Below are positions 7,753 to 16,283 of a DNA stretch of 64,000 nucleotides, one piece after another (position 1 is the first letter of the stretch; each line of letters starts with the position of its first letter). The stretch is taken from positions 186,001 through 250,000 of the forward strand of contig CANNBJ010000004.1 in the NCBI GenBank assembly GCA_947502835.1. The letters run 5' to 3'. Below the pieces are notes generated by a model. It did no database searches, was not told the origin of the DNA, and saw only the letters and a list, made by a program, of their open reading frames with translations. The position numbers were made by a program, and so were the translations under genes. This DNA is from Bdellovibrionales bacterium (lineage in GTDB: Bacteria; Bdellovibrionota; UBA1018; CAIMNF01).

Positions 7753-9465
7753 TCAGAGCTTGAAATAGAGATTCAATCGCCCGAAGGTGGATGGCTCTTG
7801 CCAGGAGTTTTCAAGGCCAAGGCCTTTGAACACGGGGAGCTCCATCTCGACCGCATTCTTTCCTTCGATCTCGGCAGCCATTCTGAGAATCATCGAAGCA
7901 ACCTTGCGACGCAATCCAGGAATGAGTTCCGAGGGGAGGTCGAATTCGGGAATCCCGTTCATGATCTCGTAGGCGTCGGACACCACCTTCCGGATCGAAA
8001 TGTTCAGAAAGGGAACGTCCTTTCGCATCCGGAACTCCATTTTCGTGCTCATTCGGAGCGGAAAGCGAATCGGATGTTTTGGATTGATCAGGATGCTCTG
8101 GAGCCCTTTTCCTCCTTTGTACACAACATCGAGATAGATTTCGGGGGATCCACCCGCCTGATTCAGGACAACGAAGGCTCCCCGTGGTCCGAGCTCGAGG
8201 TTTTCTTCCTTGAGCATTTCATCCCACAGCTTTGCATCGATTGTCGTTTGCAGGAGTCGATTCAGGTACTCCTCCGAAACGCTGAGGGCCACATCCGCCC
8301 CGCCGGAAGCGATCTTTGCGCGAACCTCCTCCGCGGCGCGGATCCGGTCTTCCCCTGAAAGGGCCCTGATCGGCGCGTGCGGGCGCATGTGTCCCGCACA
8401 GGCGTTTCCGAATTTCACGAAGAGTTCATTCGTGCAGAGCTCGCCTGCGACAGAAAGGGAGAGCTGATCACGATCCGGCTGGGAGAAGAGCGTGGTGAGG
8501 TAGCGCGTATGGATCGCATCCGTCGAAATGGAGAGTGCGCTCGGGAGGGTTTTGCTGAACACGGTCTTCAGGATGGACGGTCCGATCGACTCCTTGAGAG
8601 CCGAGCCCACTTGCCGGAGCACCGAGGACAGAATGTTCTTCAGGTGTTTTTGGAGCAAAGGCTTGAATTCATCGAAGGTGATGGAGCGGGACAGGGAGTT
8701 CAGGCGAACCACCACGGGATTGATGGCCAGATGATCCGGGGTGATGGGCTGTCCGGATGCGGTTCCGAACACGCGGATTTCTTCAAGGTGTTGATTCACG
8801 TAGGCGGGGAGGGTGTCGAGGTTCGATCCGATCAGTTTGAATCGGAACTCTTGATCCCGGATTGCTTCGAGATCCACTCCGAATGCAGCTGGTTCCAGGG
8901 ACCGGGGCACTTCCACCGTAACCGGTTTCAGGGTGCCTGTGAGATAAGCGTCCGCGGTCTTGGTTTTGGGATTCGGAATCATGAAGTCAAGCTGGACGCC
9001 CTCGGGAAGACCGATGTCCACGCCCTGAAGGAGGGCGGTCGCCTTCATCCGGATCGTTGGATCGACAACTTCGATTCCCTCCGGGCGTGCATGAAGGGTA
9101 TGAACCTTGTAATAGATCTTCGGAATGCGGATTTTGAGGTAGGCCCCTTTCGGATCGATGCGGAAGACCTTGGTGATGGTTTCCTTGATTTTGTTCCACT
9201 CGGGCTTGTCGGAGAACTCTTCGAGGGGGATCACGGGACTCTCGGTGAGTTCAGTGATGTCGGTCATTCCGTCGCTCAACTCGGAGTTGATCAAAAGCAG
9301 GCGAATCTTGTCGATGAGCCAGGAAGCCGATTTCTGATCAAGCCTTGTCTGCAGAAGAAGGTCATCGGTTGCCGCCAGCGCCGAAGGCCCAGAAAGCCCG
9401 GAGAGAAGCGACAAAACAAGAAAAAGGTTGAATCCACATGCGCGCCATCTTGAATCGGTCTTCAT
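7753..9465 (-). CDS. Secreted protein of unknown function, second of a tandem pair
   Basis: The 570-residue protein has a Sec signal peptide (about residues 12-31, FLVLSLLSGLSGPSALA). The mature part is mainly alternating beta-type sequence interrupted by two long amphipathic stretches. No catalytic motif was recognised. Its layout parallels the gene just upstream: an N-terminal beta-rich half, a Lys/Leu-rich amphipathic helix (LLQKHLKNILSSVLRQVGS), a Cys-containing AGELC segment, then a second beta-rich half. The two are probably old paralogues. Start ATG 9465 overlaps the stop of the upstream gene (ATGA) and has GGAGG 9 nt before it. A TULIP-like lipid-binding fold is possible from the helix/beta pattern but untested. 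Confidence 0.55.
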   Translation of the reverse strand: MKTDSRWRACGFNLFLVLSLLSGLSGPSALAATDDLLLQTRLDQKSASWLIDKIRLLLINSELSDGMTDITELTESPVIPLEEFSDKPEWNKIKETITKVFRIDPKGAYLKIRIPKIYYKVHTLHARPEGIEVVDPTIRMKATALLQGVDIGLPEGVQLDFMIPNPKTKTADAYLTGTLKPVTVEVPRSLEPAAFGVDLEAIRDQEFRFKLIGSNLDTLPAYVNQHLEEIRVFGTASGQPITPDHLAINPVVVRLNSLSRSITFDEFKPLLQKHLKNILSSVLRQVGSALKESIGPSILKTVFSKTLPSALSISTDAIHTRYLTTLFSQPDRDQLSLSVAGELCTNELFVKFGNACAGHMRPHAPIRALSGEDRIRAAEEVRAKIASGGADVALSVSEEYLNRLLQTTIDAKLWDEMLKEENLELGPRGAFVVLNQAGGSPEIYLDVVYKGGKGLQSILINPKHPIRFPLRMSTKMEFRMRKDVPFLNISIRKVVSDAYEIMNGIPEFDLPSELIPGLRRKVASMILRMAAEIEGKNAVEMELPVFKGLGLENSWQEPSTFGRLNLYFKL

Positions 9466-11216
9466 TTTCTCTTTCCTCCTTCATCCTTCAGGTTACCCGA
9501 GATCATGAGCCCTCGATTGGGAGTGATCTTCACCGTTTTCGGCAGGAATGAAAAGTCCCGCACCGTAATCGCCCGGCTGACGGGAATCGAGAATTTCGCA
9601 GGAAGCATGGACTCGAACTCCTGCCGCACCGTCCGCATGAAACTGGTCTTCACGACCGAGGTCATGGAATCCACATTGCTCTGACACCAACCCGGAGGGC
9701 AGGTCCTCGGGGGTAGGTAGGTTCCGTCCCGGGAAAACGGAAGGATTGTGGAAACCGAAAGGGTGGATTCTCCCGCAGGATTCGTGGTGATTCCGTCAAT
9801 CTTGAACTTGATTTCGAGGGGGATCTTCACGGTTTTTCCGGAGCCGAAGTAGTATTCGATCAAATCGCCCAGAGAGAGCTGCAGGCGTTCCCCGAAGGAT
9901 GAGTTTGCCCTGATGGTCTTGATGATGTCGATGTCGAGATTCACAACCGCGCCCACGGAGTTCGTGTTCGGATCAAATCGAACATGAAGGCCGGCGGGAG
10001 CAAGGGAGACGCCTGCGGTTTTGTTTTCGGCATTGAAATACGTGCGGATCCTCGCTTGAAAGCGATCGGAGTGGATGATGTCCTGGACAATGGATTCATA
10101 CAGCACCACTCCTCCGTCATCCTGGGGAAGGATCAGGTTCACATCCTTCAGTCCGATCGGACTTGTTCTGGACGCATTCATGAGGCATTCGTTGTCGACG
10201 CAAAACCTTCCCGCGATCTGGGCCGAAAACAACTTCGATTCTTCGATGTACTGGAGGTAGCTGAAGATGAAGTCCATCTGAATCCCGGAGAGGAGGTTCT
10301 TCACATTCTGGTTGAACCCGGATGGTCCGATCACATCCGTCGAGTTCATGCTGAATTTGATGAGGGGGGCGGTTTCGATTTTTTCAGCGATCGCTTTGAT
10401 GTTTTCCTCGATCGCATCCGAAACCTTGGAGCGCAAGGTGCGAACGATTTGCGGCTCCGATTGTTGGAATTGGGCCCGGATGGAGGGTTCGTCTGCGATC
10501 AGGCTTTGTCCGTTCGAGAGGATTTGGAGCTTGAGGGGTTGGCGATCGAGCGTGAGGCGCCCGAGTTCCACGAAGAATTTCGGAGGCGAGCGATCCTTGA
10601 GGTTCGTCCTGAATCCCGTGACACGGATCCGGCTCCCCATTTCATTGAGTTCGAAGAGCAGATTCAGATCGAGCTTGATGGGCGCCGATCGCCGGCTGAG
10701 TCCCATTTTCACGCCGTTCGAGTCGATGGCGAAGGCCCGATCAAACGCTCCGGCCGGCACCTTGATGGAGACGGTCCTTGAATCAACCTTGAGTTCACTC
10801 ACAATGAGCGTGGCCGAGACTTCAAAGGTGTTGGTGGATTTCTTCACGACTGCCACCTTGAGTGAAGATTCGGGAAGAACCATCTTGATCCGGAGCGGGC
10901 TTACGGAAAGATCGAGAGTTTCCCGGATCCCGAGCACGTCGAGGATTTCCCGAAGACCGGGTTTCGGATCCGGAAGCTCGATCTTCTGTTCGAAGGCCTG
11001 GGTTTCGAACTCAAGGTTTCCACCGTTCAGGTCCGCATTCAATGACCGGGCAATCATTCCGCGTACCACCGCTTCGATGCTCTCGTTCCGAAGCAGGGTG
11101 TTCCCGATCGGACGGCTTCCCGGATATGCCTCGAACAGTACCTCCTGGGCCTTGGAGTCGGGCGAGGGGGCGAGGATCGCGGTAGCTATCAGGAAGAGGT
11201 GGAAACAAGTTCTCAT
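9462..11216 (-). CDS. Secreted protein of unknown function, first of a tandem pair
   Basis: The 584-residue protein starts at ATG 11216, with AAAGGG 5 nt upstream, and has a signal peptide MRTCFHLFLIATAILA. An in-frame ATG at 11249 would place a charged stretch before the signal and was rejected. The body has long beta-strand-like repeats, an amphipathic helix near the middle (RSKVSDAIEENIKAIAEKI), and an AGRFCVDNEC segment with two Cys that could form a disulphide. The order of these elements matches the downstream gene, so the pair probably arose by duplication. It is co-transcribed with that gene (ATGA overlap). Likely location is the periplasm or outer-membrane inner face; function is unknown. 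Confidence 0.55.
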   Translation of the reverse strand: MRTCFHLFLIATAILAPSPDSKAQEVLFEAYPGSRPIGNTLLRNESIEAVVRGMIARSLNADLNGGNLEFETQAFEQKIELPDPKPGLREILDVLGIRETLDLSVSPLRIKMVLPESSLKVAVVKKSTNTFEVSATLIVSELKVDSRTVSIKVPAGAFDRAFAIDSNGVKMGLSRRSAPIKLDLNLLFELNEMGSRIRVTGFRTNLKDRSPPKFFVELGRLTLDRQPLKLQILSNGQSLIADEPSIRAQFQQSEPQIVRTLRSKVSDAIEENIKAIAEKIETAPLIKFSMNSTDVIGPSGFNQNVKNLLSGIQMDFIFSYLQYIEESKLFSAQIAGRFCVDNECLMNASRTSPIGLKDVNLILPQDDGGVVLYESIVQDIIHSDRFQARIRTYFNAENKTAGVSLAPAGLHVRFDPNTNSVGAVVNLDIDIIKTIRANSSFGERLQLSLGDLIEYYFGSGKTVKIPLEIKFKIDGITTNPAGESTLSVSTILPFSRDGTYLPPRTCPPGWCQSNVDSMTSVVKTSFMRTVRQEFESMLPAKFSIPVSRAITVRDFSFLPKTVKITPNRGLMISGNLKDEGGKRK

Positions 11217-11239
11217 GGCATCCCTTTCTTCAGGATGCG

Positions 11240-11268
11240 GAGTTAACAAGAGCGATTGATTTTGTAAA
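11240..11268 (-). promoter_or_regulatory. Promoter of the tandem secreted-protein operon
   Basis: On the minus strand: TTTACA (11268-11263), a 17-nt spacer and TAACTC (11245-11240). This gives a leader of about 17 nt that carries the AAAGGG ribosome binding site of ATG 11216. The rest of the 218-bp divergent gap (11217-11434) is AT-rich. It holds a TATAAG hexamer at 11355-11360 that may serve the plus-strand gene; no well-spaced -35 was found for it. Confidence 0.45.
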
Positions 11269-11434
11269 TGAACAAAGTTTAAAGAAACCGATTTTCCTTG
11301 TCTGATTTTTTTACACTCGGTCGCAGTTTTGTCGAAATTCCTGACCTTTTTTCCTATAAGTTGCTGAAAACACGGTTCAAACGGGGTGGCACAGCTCGTG
11401 CTTCATGGTAGGGGAAGAGGAGAAAGGAGGTTGC

Positions 11435-12667
11435 ATGTCGAGCGGTGTGATGAGCCCTTGGGCTTTTTTCAAGAGTACGGTTACCAAGTTCTGCTTCGGA
11501 CTCGGTCTGGCAACCCTTTCCTATTACTCGTTTGCAGAAGTCAAATCCTGGATCGACGAGCGTCACGAAAATGCAGCAAAGAACCGGGGTACCGGACTTC
11601 AGGAAAAGATCAATGCGCTCACCGAGGGGGGAGCAGGCAGTGATCCCTCGGTACAGATGACAGGGTTTCCCCTGACCGCGCCGAATGCCATTCCTCTTCC
11701 CTCAGTGTCGAATCCCCAACAGTCCGCCACGGGGGATGTTTCGGTGGTTGCCGCCGGGCCCGAGGGGATTCCCTCGGTGAATGCATCACCCGCAGCGAGC
11801 CCCGATCCTGCAGCCGCAGGAGCGATGGAGTCGGCTCAAAATCCTGACAATGGCGAAGTGGTCCCCAATGGTGGAATGGAAATGACCGCTCCCTATGCCT
11901 TTCCTTATGCCTATGATCCGGGATTCGTTTCGGGTGATCCGGGATTGGAGTCCAGCGAATCCGGAAAGGGCGAGAGTCCGGGGCTTTCCCAAGGCTCAGG
12001 CGCCGCAACCGGAGGCGCAAGCGAGTCATTTCAAGGAGCGGCGGCTCCCGGGATGTTTGCTCCCAGATCCAACGCCCAAAGCAGCGGTTCAGCGCCGGTA
12101 AATTCGAATCGGATTCAGCCCCAGGACCTTCCCTTTCTGACCACGGGATTGAAAGCGGTTTTCAATGCGCAGCCGGTCGGAGTGATCAGTGGCGGGACCC
12201 AGTCCACCGTGCATACCTCGCGTTGGACTCCCAGTGAGGGGCTGTCTCCTGACCTGAAATTCGCGATCGTGGGTTCGAATGTGAATGCACTTACCTTCCA
12301 AGTCGGTGTGAATCTGCAGAATGCGAGTCAAACCTATGCACTCCACACCGGGGTCGGAAGCGCCGTAACCGCAAGCGCGCGCAATGAGTTTCGCAATGGC
12401 CAGATGTTCCGGGTTTTTGAGTTCCGATTGTCGAACATTTCGGTCCGGGCCGGAGAGGTTCTCCGTCAGATCTATGTGGTTCTGTCGTTTGAGGCAGGAA
12501 GTTCCGCGAATCCGGTGCTCGGTGCGGATTCCATGATCAGTTTTGTGAGAACCCAGGTTCAGATGGTTTCAACCCCTTGGAACTTCAATGCCCCTGCTGC
12601 AAACACCGATCCGGTTGTCACTGCAGACCAGGTGAATTACTCCATGCCGATCGAAAGGCTTCCGTAA
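11435..12667 (+). CDS. Membrane-anchored protein with low-complexity linker, unknown function
   Basis: The start at ATG 11435 is fixed by a perfect AGGAGG 4 nt upstream; the in-frame ATG at 11405 lies before it. The 410-residue protein has an N-terminal hydrophobic segment (about 14-31, TVTKFCFGLGLATLSYYS) that should be an uncleaved anchor or signal. A long Ala/Gly/Ser/Pro-rich linker (about 60-220) follows, and then a compact C-terminal domain (about 225-410) rich in beta strands (for example FRVFEFRLSNISVRAG). This is the layout of a periplasmic domain carried on a flexible tether. Its 3' end overlaps the convergent aat gene by 31 bp. No family was recognised. Confidence 0.6.
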   Translation: MSSGVMSPWAFFKSTVTKFCFGLGLATLSYYSFAEVKSWIDERHENAAKNRGTGLQEKINALTEGGAGSDPSVQMTGFPLTAPNAIPLPSVSNPQQSATGDVSVVAAGPEGIPSVNASPAASPDPAAAGAMESAQNPDNGEVVPNGGMEMTAPYAFPYAYDPGFVSGDPGLESSESGKGESPGLSQGSGAATGGASESFQGAAAPGMFAPRSNAQSSGSAPVNSNRIQPQDLPFLTTGLKAVFNAQPVGVISGGTQSTVHTSRWTPSEGLSPDLKFAIVGSNVNALTFQVGVNLQNASQTYALHTGVGSAVTASARNEFRNGQMFRVFEFRLSNISVRAGEVLRQIYVVLSFEAGSSANPVLGADSMISFVRTQVQMVSTPWNFNAPAANTDPVVTADQVNYSMPIERLP

Positions 12668-13311
12668 GGAAATCGTCCCGTTTTTTGGAAAGGGTGATTT
12701 GCGCCGTGGTTCGCACTCCGTTCGCGAACGGCGGACAGTCGCTTCTTGAATTCGTTTCGTGAAATCTCCTTGGCTCCAAAACTTGCGGTATGGGGTGAGA
12801 GAACCTGGATGTCCATCCATTCCCGGCCTGCTTGCTCTTGAAGGTGTACGGCTGCGATCAGGGCTGCTTTGGATGCATTGGACTCACGATGAAACATGCT
12901 CTCGCCTGCAAAATAGCCGCCCGTGTCCACTCCGTAAAGACCACCGATCAGTGATGAGCCATTCCACACCTCAATGCTGTGTGCATGTCCTCGCCTGTGA
13001 AGCTCGCAATAGGCGCTTTTCATTTCGGATGTGATCCAGGTCCCGGTACCCGCGCGTTCCGAACACGCTTCGATGACCTGCTCAAAAGCCCCGTTGGCAC
13101 TGAACTCCCATGGACGATTCTTCAGAAAAGACCGGAGTCTCCTCGGGATGTGCAGGTCCTTGAAGTCCAGGATGCCCCTTTTCTTGGGGAAGTACCAAAG
13201 AAGAGGCATGCCCTCGGATGGCCAGGGAAAGACCCCTGCGGAATACGCCTGAATCAGCGTTTCGGGTGAGAGATCGAGACCCGCGGCCACGATGTCGTTT
13301 TCGTCAGTCAT
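12637..13311 (-). CDS. aat: Leucyl/phenylalanyl-tRNA--protein transferase
   Basis: The 224-residue protein has the family's signature blocks: GVFPWPSEGMPLLWYFPKKRGIL near the N-terminus, TGTWITSEMKSAYCELHRRGHAHSIE in the middle, and GGLYGVDTGGYFAGESMFHRESNASK (the GESMF core). It adds Leu or Phe from aminoacyl-tRNA to N-terminal Arg/Lys of proteins, feeding the N-end rule pathway (ClpS/ClpAP) in the cytoplasm. The length is close to E. coli Aat (234). Start ATG 13311 overlaps the fadI stop (ATGA), so it is translationally coupled to a thiolase, an unusual partner. The C-terminal tail is slightly extended and overlaps the convergent upstream gene. Confidence 0.92.
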   Translation of the reverse strand: MTDENDIVAAGLDLSPETLIQAYSAGVFPWPSEGMPLLWYFPKKRGILDFKDLHIPRRLRSFLKNRPWEFSANGAFEQVIEACSERAGTGTWITSEMKSAYCELHRRGHAHSIEVWNGSSLIGGLYGVDTGGYFAGESMFHRESNASKAALIAAVHLQEQAGREWMDIQVLSPHTASFGAKEISRNEFKKRLSAVRERSANHGANHPFQKTGRFPYGSLSIGME

Positions 13312-14591
13312 CCGTTGGCTTCAAGAATCATGACAGAGCCCAGTCCGCCGGCGGCGCAGACCGAGATCAGTCCGAACTGCTTTCCGCTCGCCTTCAATTG
13401 ATGAAGCGTTTGAAGAATCAAGCGGCCGCCGGTTGCTCCGAAGGGGTGCCCCATCGAGATGCTGCCCCCATTCGGATTGAGTTTCACAGGATCGATTTTC
13501 CCGATCGCCTGGGCGAGCCCGAGCTTTTCTTTGGCAAAGGTCTCGGATTCGATCGCGCGAAGAGTGGCAAGAACCTGTCCGGCAAATGCCTCGTGGATCT
13601 CCACCAGATCGAGCTGCTCCCAGGAGAGGCCTGCGGACTTCAAGGCCTTCGGAATCGCATAAACGGGGCCGATGAGAAGAGGCTCGTTTTGGATGTCCAC
13701 TCCTGCGGCAGCATAGCTTTTGAGGAATCCGAGGGGCTTCAGTCCGAGTTCGCGGGCTTTGGATTCCTTCATCATGAGAAGCGCAGAAGCACCATCGGTG
13801 AGCGGGCTTGCATTTCCGGCTGTGATGGTTCCATCGGGGTAGAACACGGGCTTCAGTTTTCCAAGTTTTTCGAGGCTTGAGTCCGAGCGAACATCCGTAT
13901 CGCGATCCACGACCTTTCCATCCGGAGTGGGGACCTTGCACACGTGAGAATTGAAAAATCCTTTCTCCCAGGCGGCATTCGCTTTCTGATGGCTCTCGAG
14001 CGCGTATTGGTCTTGTTCCGCACGGCTCACTTTGAAGAGGCGGGCCATAAGGTCAGCGGATTGCCCCATGGTGAGGCCGGTCGTTGGTTCCTTGATTCCG
14101 GGAGCCTGGGGAGCTAAAAAAGCGCCTTTGAATTTCGAGAGCATTCCCAGGCGTTGGCCCATGGTTTTGGCCTTGGCGATGTCTTGAAAGTAATTGGTGG
14201 CCTCAAGGCTGAACAGTGCACGCACGGAGCTGATGGATTCCACGCCGCCTGCAAGACCGATGTCGATTTGACCAGAAGCGATTTTTGCTGCGATCCCCGC
14301 CGCAGCTTCCATTGCGGATGCGCAATAACGATTGATTCCCGTAGCCGCAATGGTTGCCGGAAGGCCGGAGTCGAATTGGGCTTCACGCGCGATGTTCGAT
14401 CCCTCGGCCGGAGCGCTGACGATCCCGAAATAGATCTCATCGATCAGAGTCGGATCCACTCCGGTCACGTTGACAGCCTCGCGAAGGGCAATGCCTCCGA
14501 GCTGCGCGGGTGACATTTTTTGGAACACGGAGCGCGCCCGTGCGAAAGGGGTTCTTGATCCACCGATGATTGCGATTCGTTCTTGATTCAT
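13308..14591 (-). CDS. fadI: Acetyl-CoA C-acyltransferase (thiolase), FadI/FadA type
   Basis: The 427-residue thiolase has all catalytic residues: nucleophilic Cys90 in INRYCASAME, the His in EIHEAFAGQVLA, the His in MGHPFGATGGR and the second Cys in SVCAAGGLGS. Length and the NRYCASAM-type active site fit the FadI/trifunctional beta-subunit group, which cleaves 3-ketoacyl-CoA in the last step of beta-oxidation. An acetoacetyl-CoA thiolase role cannot be excluded. No fadJ or fadB partner is in the window. TACACT ends 6 nt before ATG 14591 with no Shine-Dalgarno. The downstream aat gene is coupled by ATGA. Confidence 0.88.
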   Translation of the reverse strand: MNQERIAIIGGSRTPFARARSVFQKMSPAQLGGIALREAVNVTGVDPTLIDEIYFGIVSAPAEGSNIAREAQFDSGLPATIAATGINRYCASAMEAAAGIAAKIASGQIDIGLAGGVESISSVRALFSLEATNYFQDIAKAKTMGQRLGMLSKFKGAFLAPQAPGIKEPTTGLTMGQSADLMARLFKVSRAEQDQYALESHQKANAAWEKGFFNSHVCKVPTPDGKVVDRDTDVRSDSSLEKLGKLKPVFYPDGTITAGNASPLTDGASALLMMKESKARELGLKPLGFLKSYAAAGVDIQNEPLLIGPVYAIPKALKSAGLSWEQLDLVEIHEAFAGQVLATLRAIESETFAKEKLGLAQAIGKIDPVKLNPNGGSISMGHPFGATGGRLILQTLHQLKASGKQFGLISVCAAGGLGSVMILEANG

Positions 14592-14597
14592 GCGACC

Positions 14598-14603
14598 AGT
14601 GTA
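14598..14603 (-). promoter_or_regulatory. -10-like element before fadI
   Basis: TACACT on the minus strand, exactly 6 nt before ATG 14591. No convincing -35 is seen, so this rests mainly on the spacing shared with other genes here. Confidence 0.35.
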
Positions 14604-14607
14604 GAAC

Positions 14608-14919
14608 TTACCGGTCCTGCTCTTCCACTAAAAAGCGATCAAGTTTCTTGAACAGACTCTCCATGGCGGCCTTCGCCTCCGTATTGATCGCGGTTTTGGA
14701 GAGCGAACTTGTGTTCAGAACTTCAAGGGCGCGATTGACGTCTTCGGAGAGTTCGACGAACCCGAAATTCTGCGCACCCTCGGCCAGATGGGATGCTTCG
14801 AGCTTCAATCCGGCCCAGTCCCTGTCCATCAGTTGCTTTCGCATTTTCCTCAGACGCGAGGTCACGCGTTCAATGTAGCCGGACTTGACTCGATTCTGGA
14901 TTTCACGGGTGGAAAACAT
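14608..14919 (-). CDS. Small Hpt-like helical protein
   Basis: This 103-residue helical protein resembles a histidine phosphotransfer (Hpt) domain. The segment EASHLAEGAQNFGFVELSED (His44) matches the Hpt pattern His-x-x-x-Gly followed by a Gly/Phe turn, although the usual Lys after the His is Glu-like here. Hpt proteins shuttle phosphate between response regulators in multistep phosphorelays in the cytoplasm. No kinase or receiver gene is adjacent; the window's only response regulator is 33 kb away. It lies 46 nt downstream of tolB with its own promoter. The call is tentative; a generic four-helix protein is the alternative. Confidence 0.45.
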   Translation of the reverse strand: MFSTREIQNRVKSGYIERVTSRLRKMRKQLMDRDWAGLKLEASHLAEGAQNFGFVELSEDVNRALEVLNTSSLSKTAINTEAKAAMESLFKKLDRFLVEEQDR

Positions 14920-14928
14920 CCTGCAGGA

Positions 14929-14957
14929 ACTTTAGCCGAGCCGTACCCGGGACGCAA
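14929..14957 (-). promoter_or_regulatory. Promoter of the Hpt-like gene
   Basis: On the minus strand: TTGCGT (14957-14952), a 17-nt spacer and TAAAGT (14934-14929), ending 9 nt before ATG 14919. The implied leader is only about 2 nt. Confidence 0.5.
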
Positions 14958-14965
14958 GGGCCGAG

Positions 14966-16264
14966 TCACTGCAGATAGGGGCTCCACTTCGGGGCAACAC
15001 AGGTTCCCATCCCGAAGGTGAGGCGCCTGACCTTGCTCCCGTCATTGTTCATGACAAAGATGTTCTTTCCCCCCGAACGGCTGGAGGAAAACACAAGGAA
15101 GGAGCCATCCGGACTGTAATGGGGATCTTCGTTGTTCCCCTCATCTTTGGTCAGGCGGTCGATCTTGCCTCCATCCGAAGTGATCGTGAAGAGGTCGAAA
15201 CGGCGGTCGAGCCATCCCGCGAATACGATCTTGCCGCCATCCGGCGACCAGTTCGGGGTGGCATTGTAGGAGCCCGCATAGGTGAGACGTTTGACCTCAA
15301 GTGGATTTCCCAGGTCCAAGGTGTAAATCATGGGCTTTCCAGGTCTTGAGGAGACAAACGCGAGTTTCCGTCCGTCGGGACTGAAGGCGGGATCGACGTC
15401 AAAGCCGAGGGAGCGGGTCATTTGTGTGCTTTCCTTGGTCTCGAGATCGAGAAGATGGATTTCGGGATTCCCCGTGTAGCTCATTGTGTAGGCGATCTTC
15501 TTGCCATCCGGGGAGTAGCTGGCCCCCGAGTTGATTCCGCTGCGATTGCTGAGGAGTTTCAGGACGCCCGTACGGAACTGGTACTCGAACAGATCTATGT
15601 TTTTGACGTTCCCGGAATGCCGGTTGTACACCGAAAACGCGATCTTGCTTCCATCCGGACTCCACGAGGGGGCAAGCGACAGAGAGCGCAAACGGGTTAC
15701 CTGCCGGATGTCACCGCCATCAAAAGATGAGGTGTAGATTTCCTTTTTCCCCGACTTGTCGCAAACAAAGGAGATCCGGGTCAGGAAGATCCCTTTTTTT
15801 CCGGTGATGGCGAACACGATGTCGTTGGCAATGGTGTGTCCAAGCGTTTTCCAATCCCCGGATTCGGTGGAATACCGTTTTGCGAGGATTTCATTTCCGC
15901 CCCCGACTGATGCGAAATGGAACTCAAGTGAGGCCGACCCCTTGCTCTCGGTGAAGCTTCCGAACCCCACATAATCACTTCCGGTCTTTGCCCAGTCTCC
16001 CACCTTGAGATCGGCAAGGGTTGCGATCGAGGTTTGAGGAAAGGCGCTTGCCGGCAACATGCGGAATTGGTCCGTGAACTCAAGGTCCGCAGAAACGGTT
16101 TGCTCGACGATCTTGAGAGCTGCCAGCTCGGACTCGCGGGTCACTTTGCTTTGCGTGAGAGCGACGACCGGTTTTTTTGTCTTTGCTTCGCCCACCTGAA
16201 GGTAGGTGGACTGGGCGGATGCGGTGAGGTTGAGAAAAAGCAAGGCGAAGAGAGGAGTTCGCAT
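14966..16264 (-). CDS. tolB: Tol-Pal system beta-propeller protein TolB
   Basis: The 432-residue protein (start ATG 16264) has a signal peptide MRTPLFALLFLNLTASAQS. An N-terminal alpha/beta domain is followed by a beta-propeller built from WSPDG/YSPDG/FSPDG repeats: APSWSPDGSKIAFS, GASYSPDGKKIAYT, DPAFSPDGRKLAFV, TPNWSPDGGKIVFA and DPHYSPDGSFLVFS. It is periplasmic and in the Tol system binds Pal and TolA during outer-membrane constriction. An ATG 69 nt upstream lies inside the tolA region and was rejected. It ends the tolQ-R-A-B operon here; no pal gene follows, since an Hpt-like gene comes next. Confidence 0.9.
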   Translation of the reverse strand: MRTPLFALLFLNLTASAQSTYLQVGEAKTKKPVVALTQSKVTRESELAALKIVEQTVSADLEFTDQFRMLPASAFPQTSIATLADLKVGDWAKTGSDYVGFGSFTESKGSASLEFHFASVGGGNEILAKRYSTESGDWKTLGHTIANDIVFAITGKKGIFLTRISFVCDKSGKKEIYTSSFDGGDIRQVTRLRSLSLAPSWSPDGSKIAFSVYNRHSGNVKNIDLFEYQFRTGVLKLLSNRSGINSGASYSPDGKKIAYTMSYTGNPEIHLLDLETKESTQMTRSLGFDVDPAFSPDGRKLAFVSSRPGKPMIYTLDLGNPLEVKRLTYAGSYNATPNWSPDGGKIVFAGWLDRRFDLFTITSDGGKIDRLTKDEGNNEDPHYSPDGSFLVFSSSRSGGKNIFVMNNDGSKVRRLTFGMGTCVAPKWSPYLQ

Positions 16265-16283
16265 GGGCTCTACCCTAAAGTCA

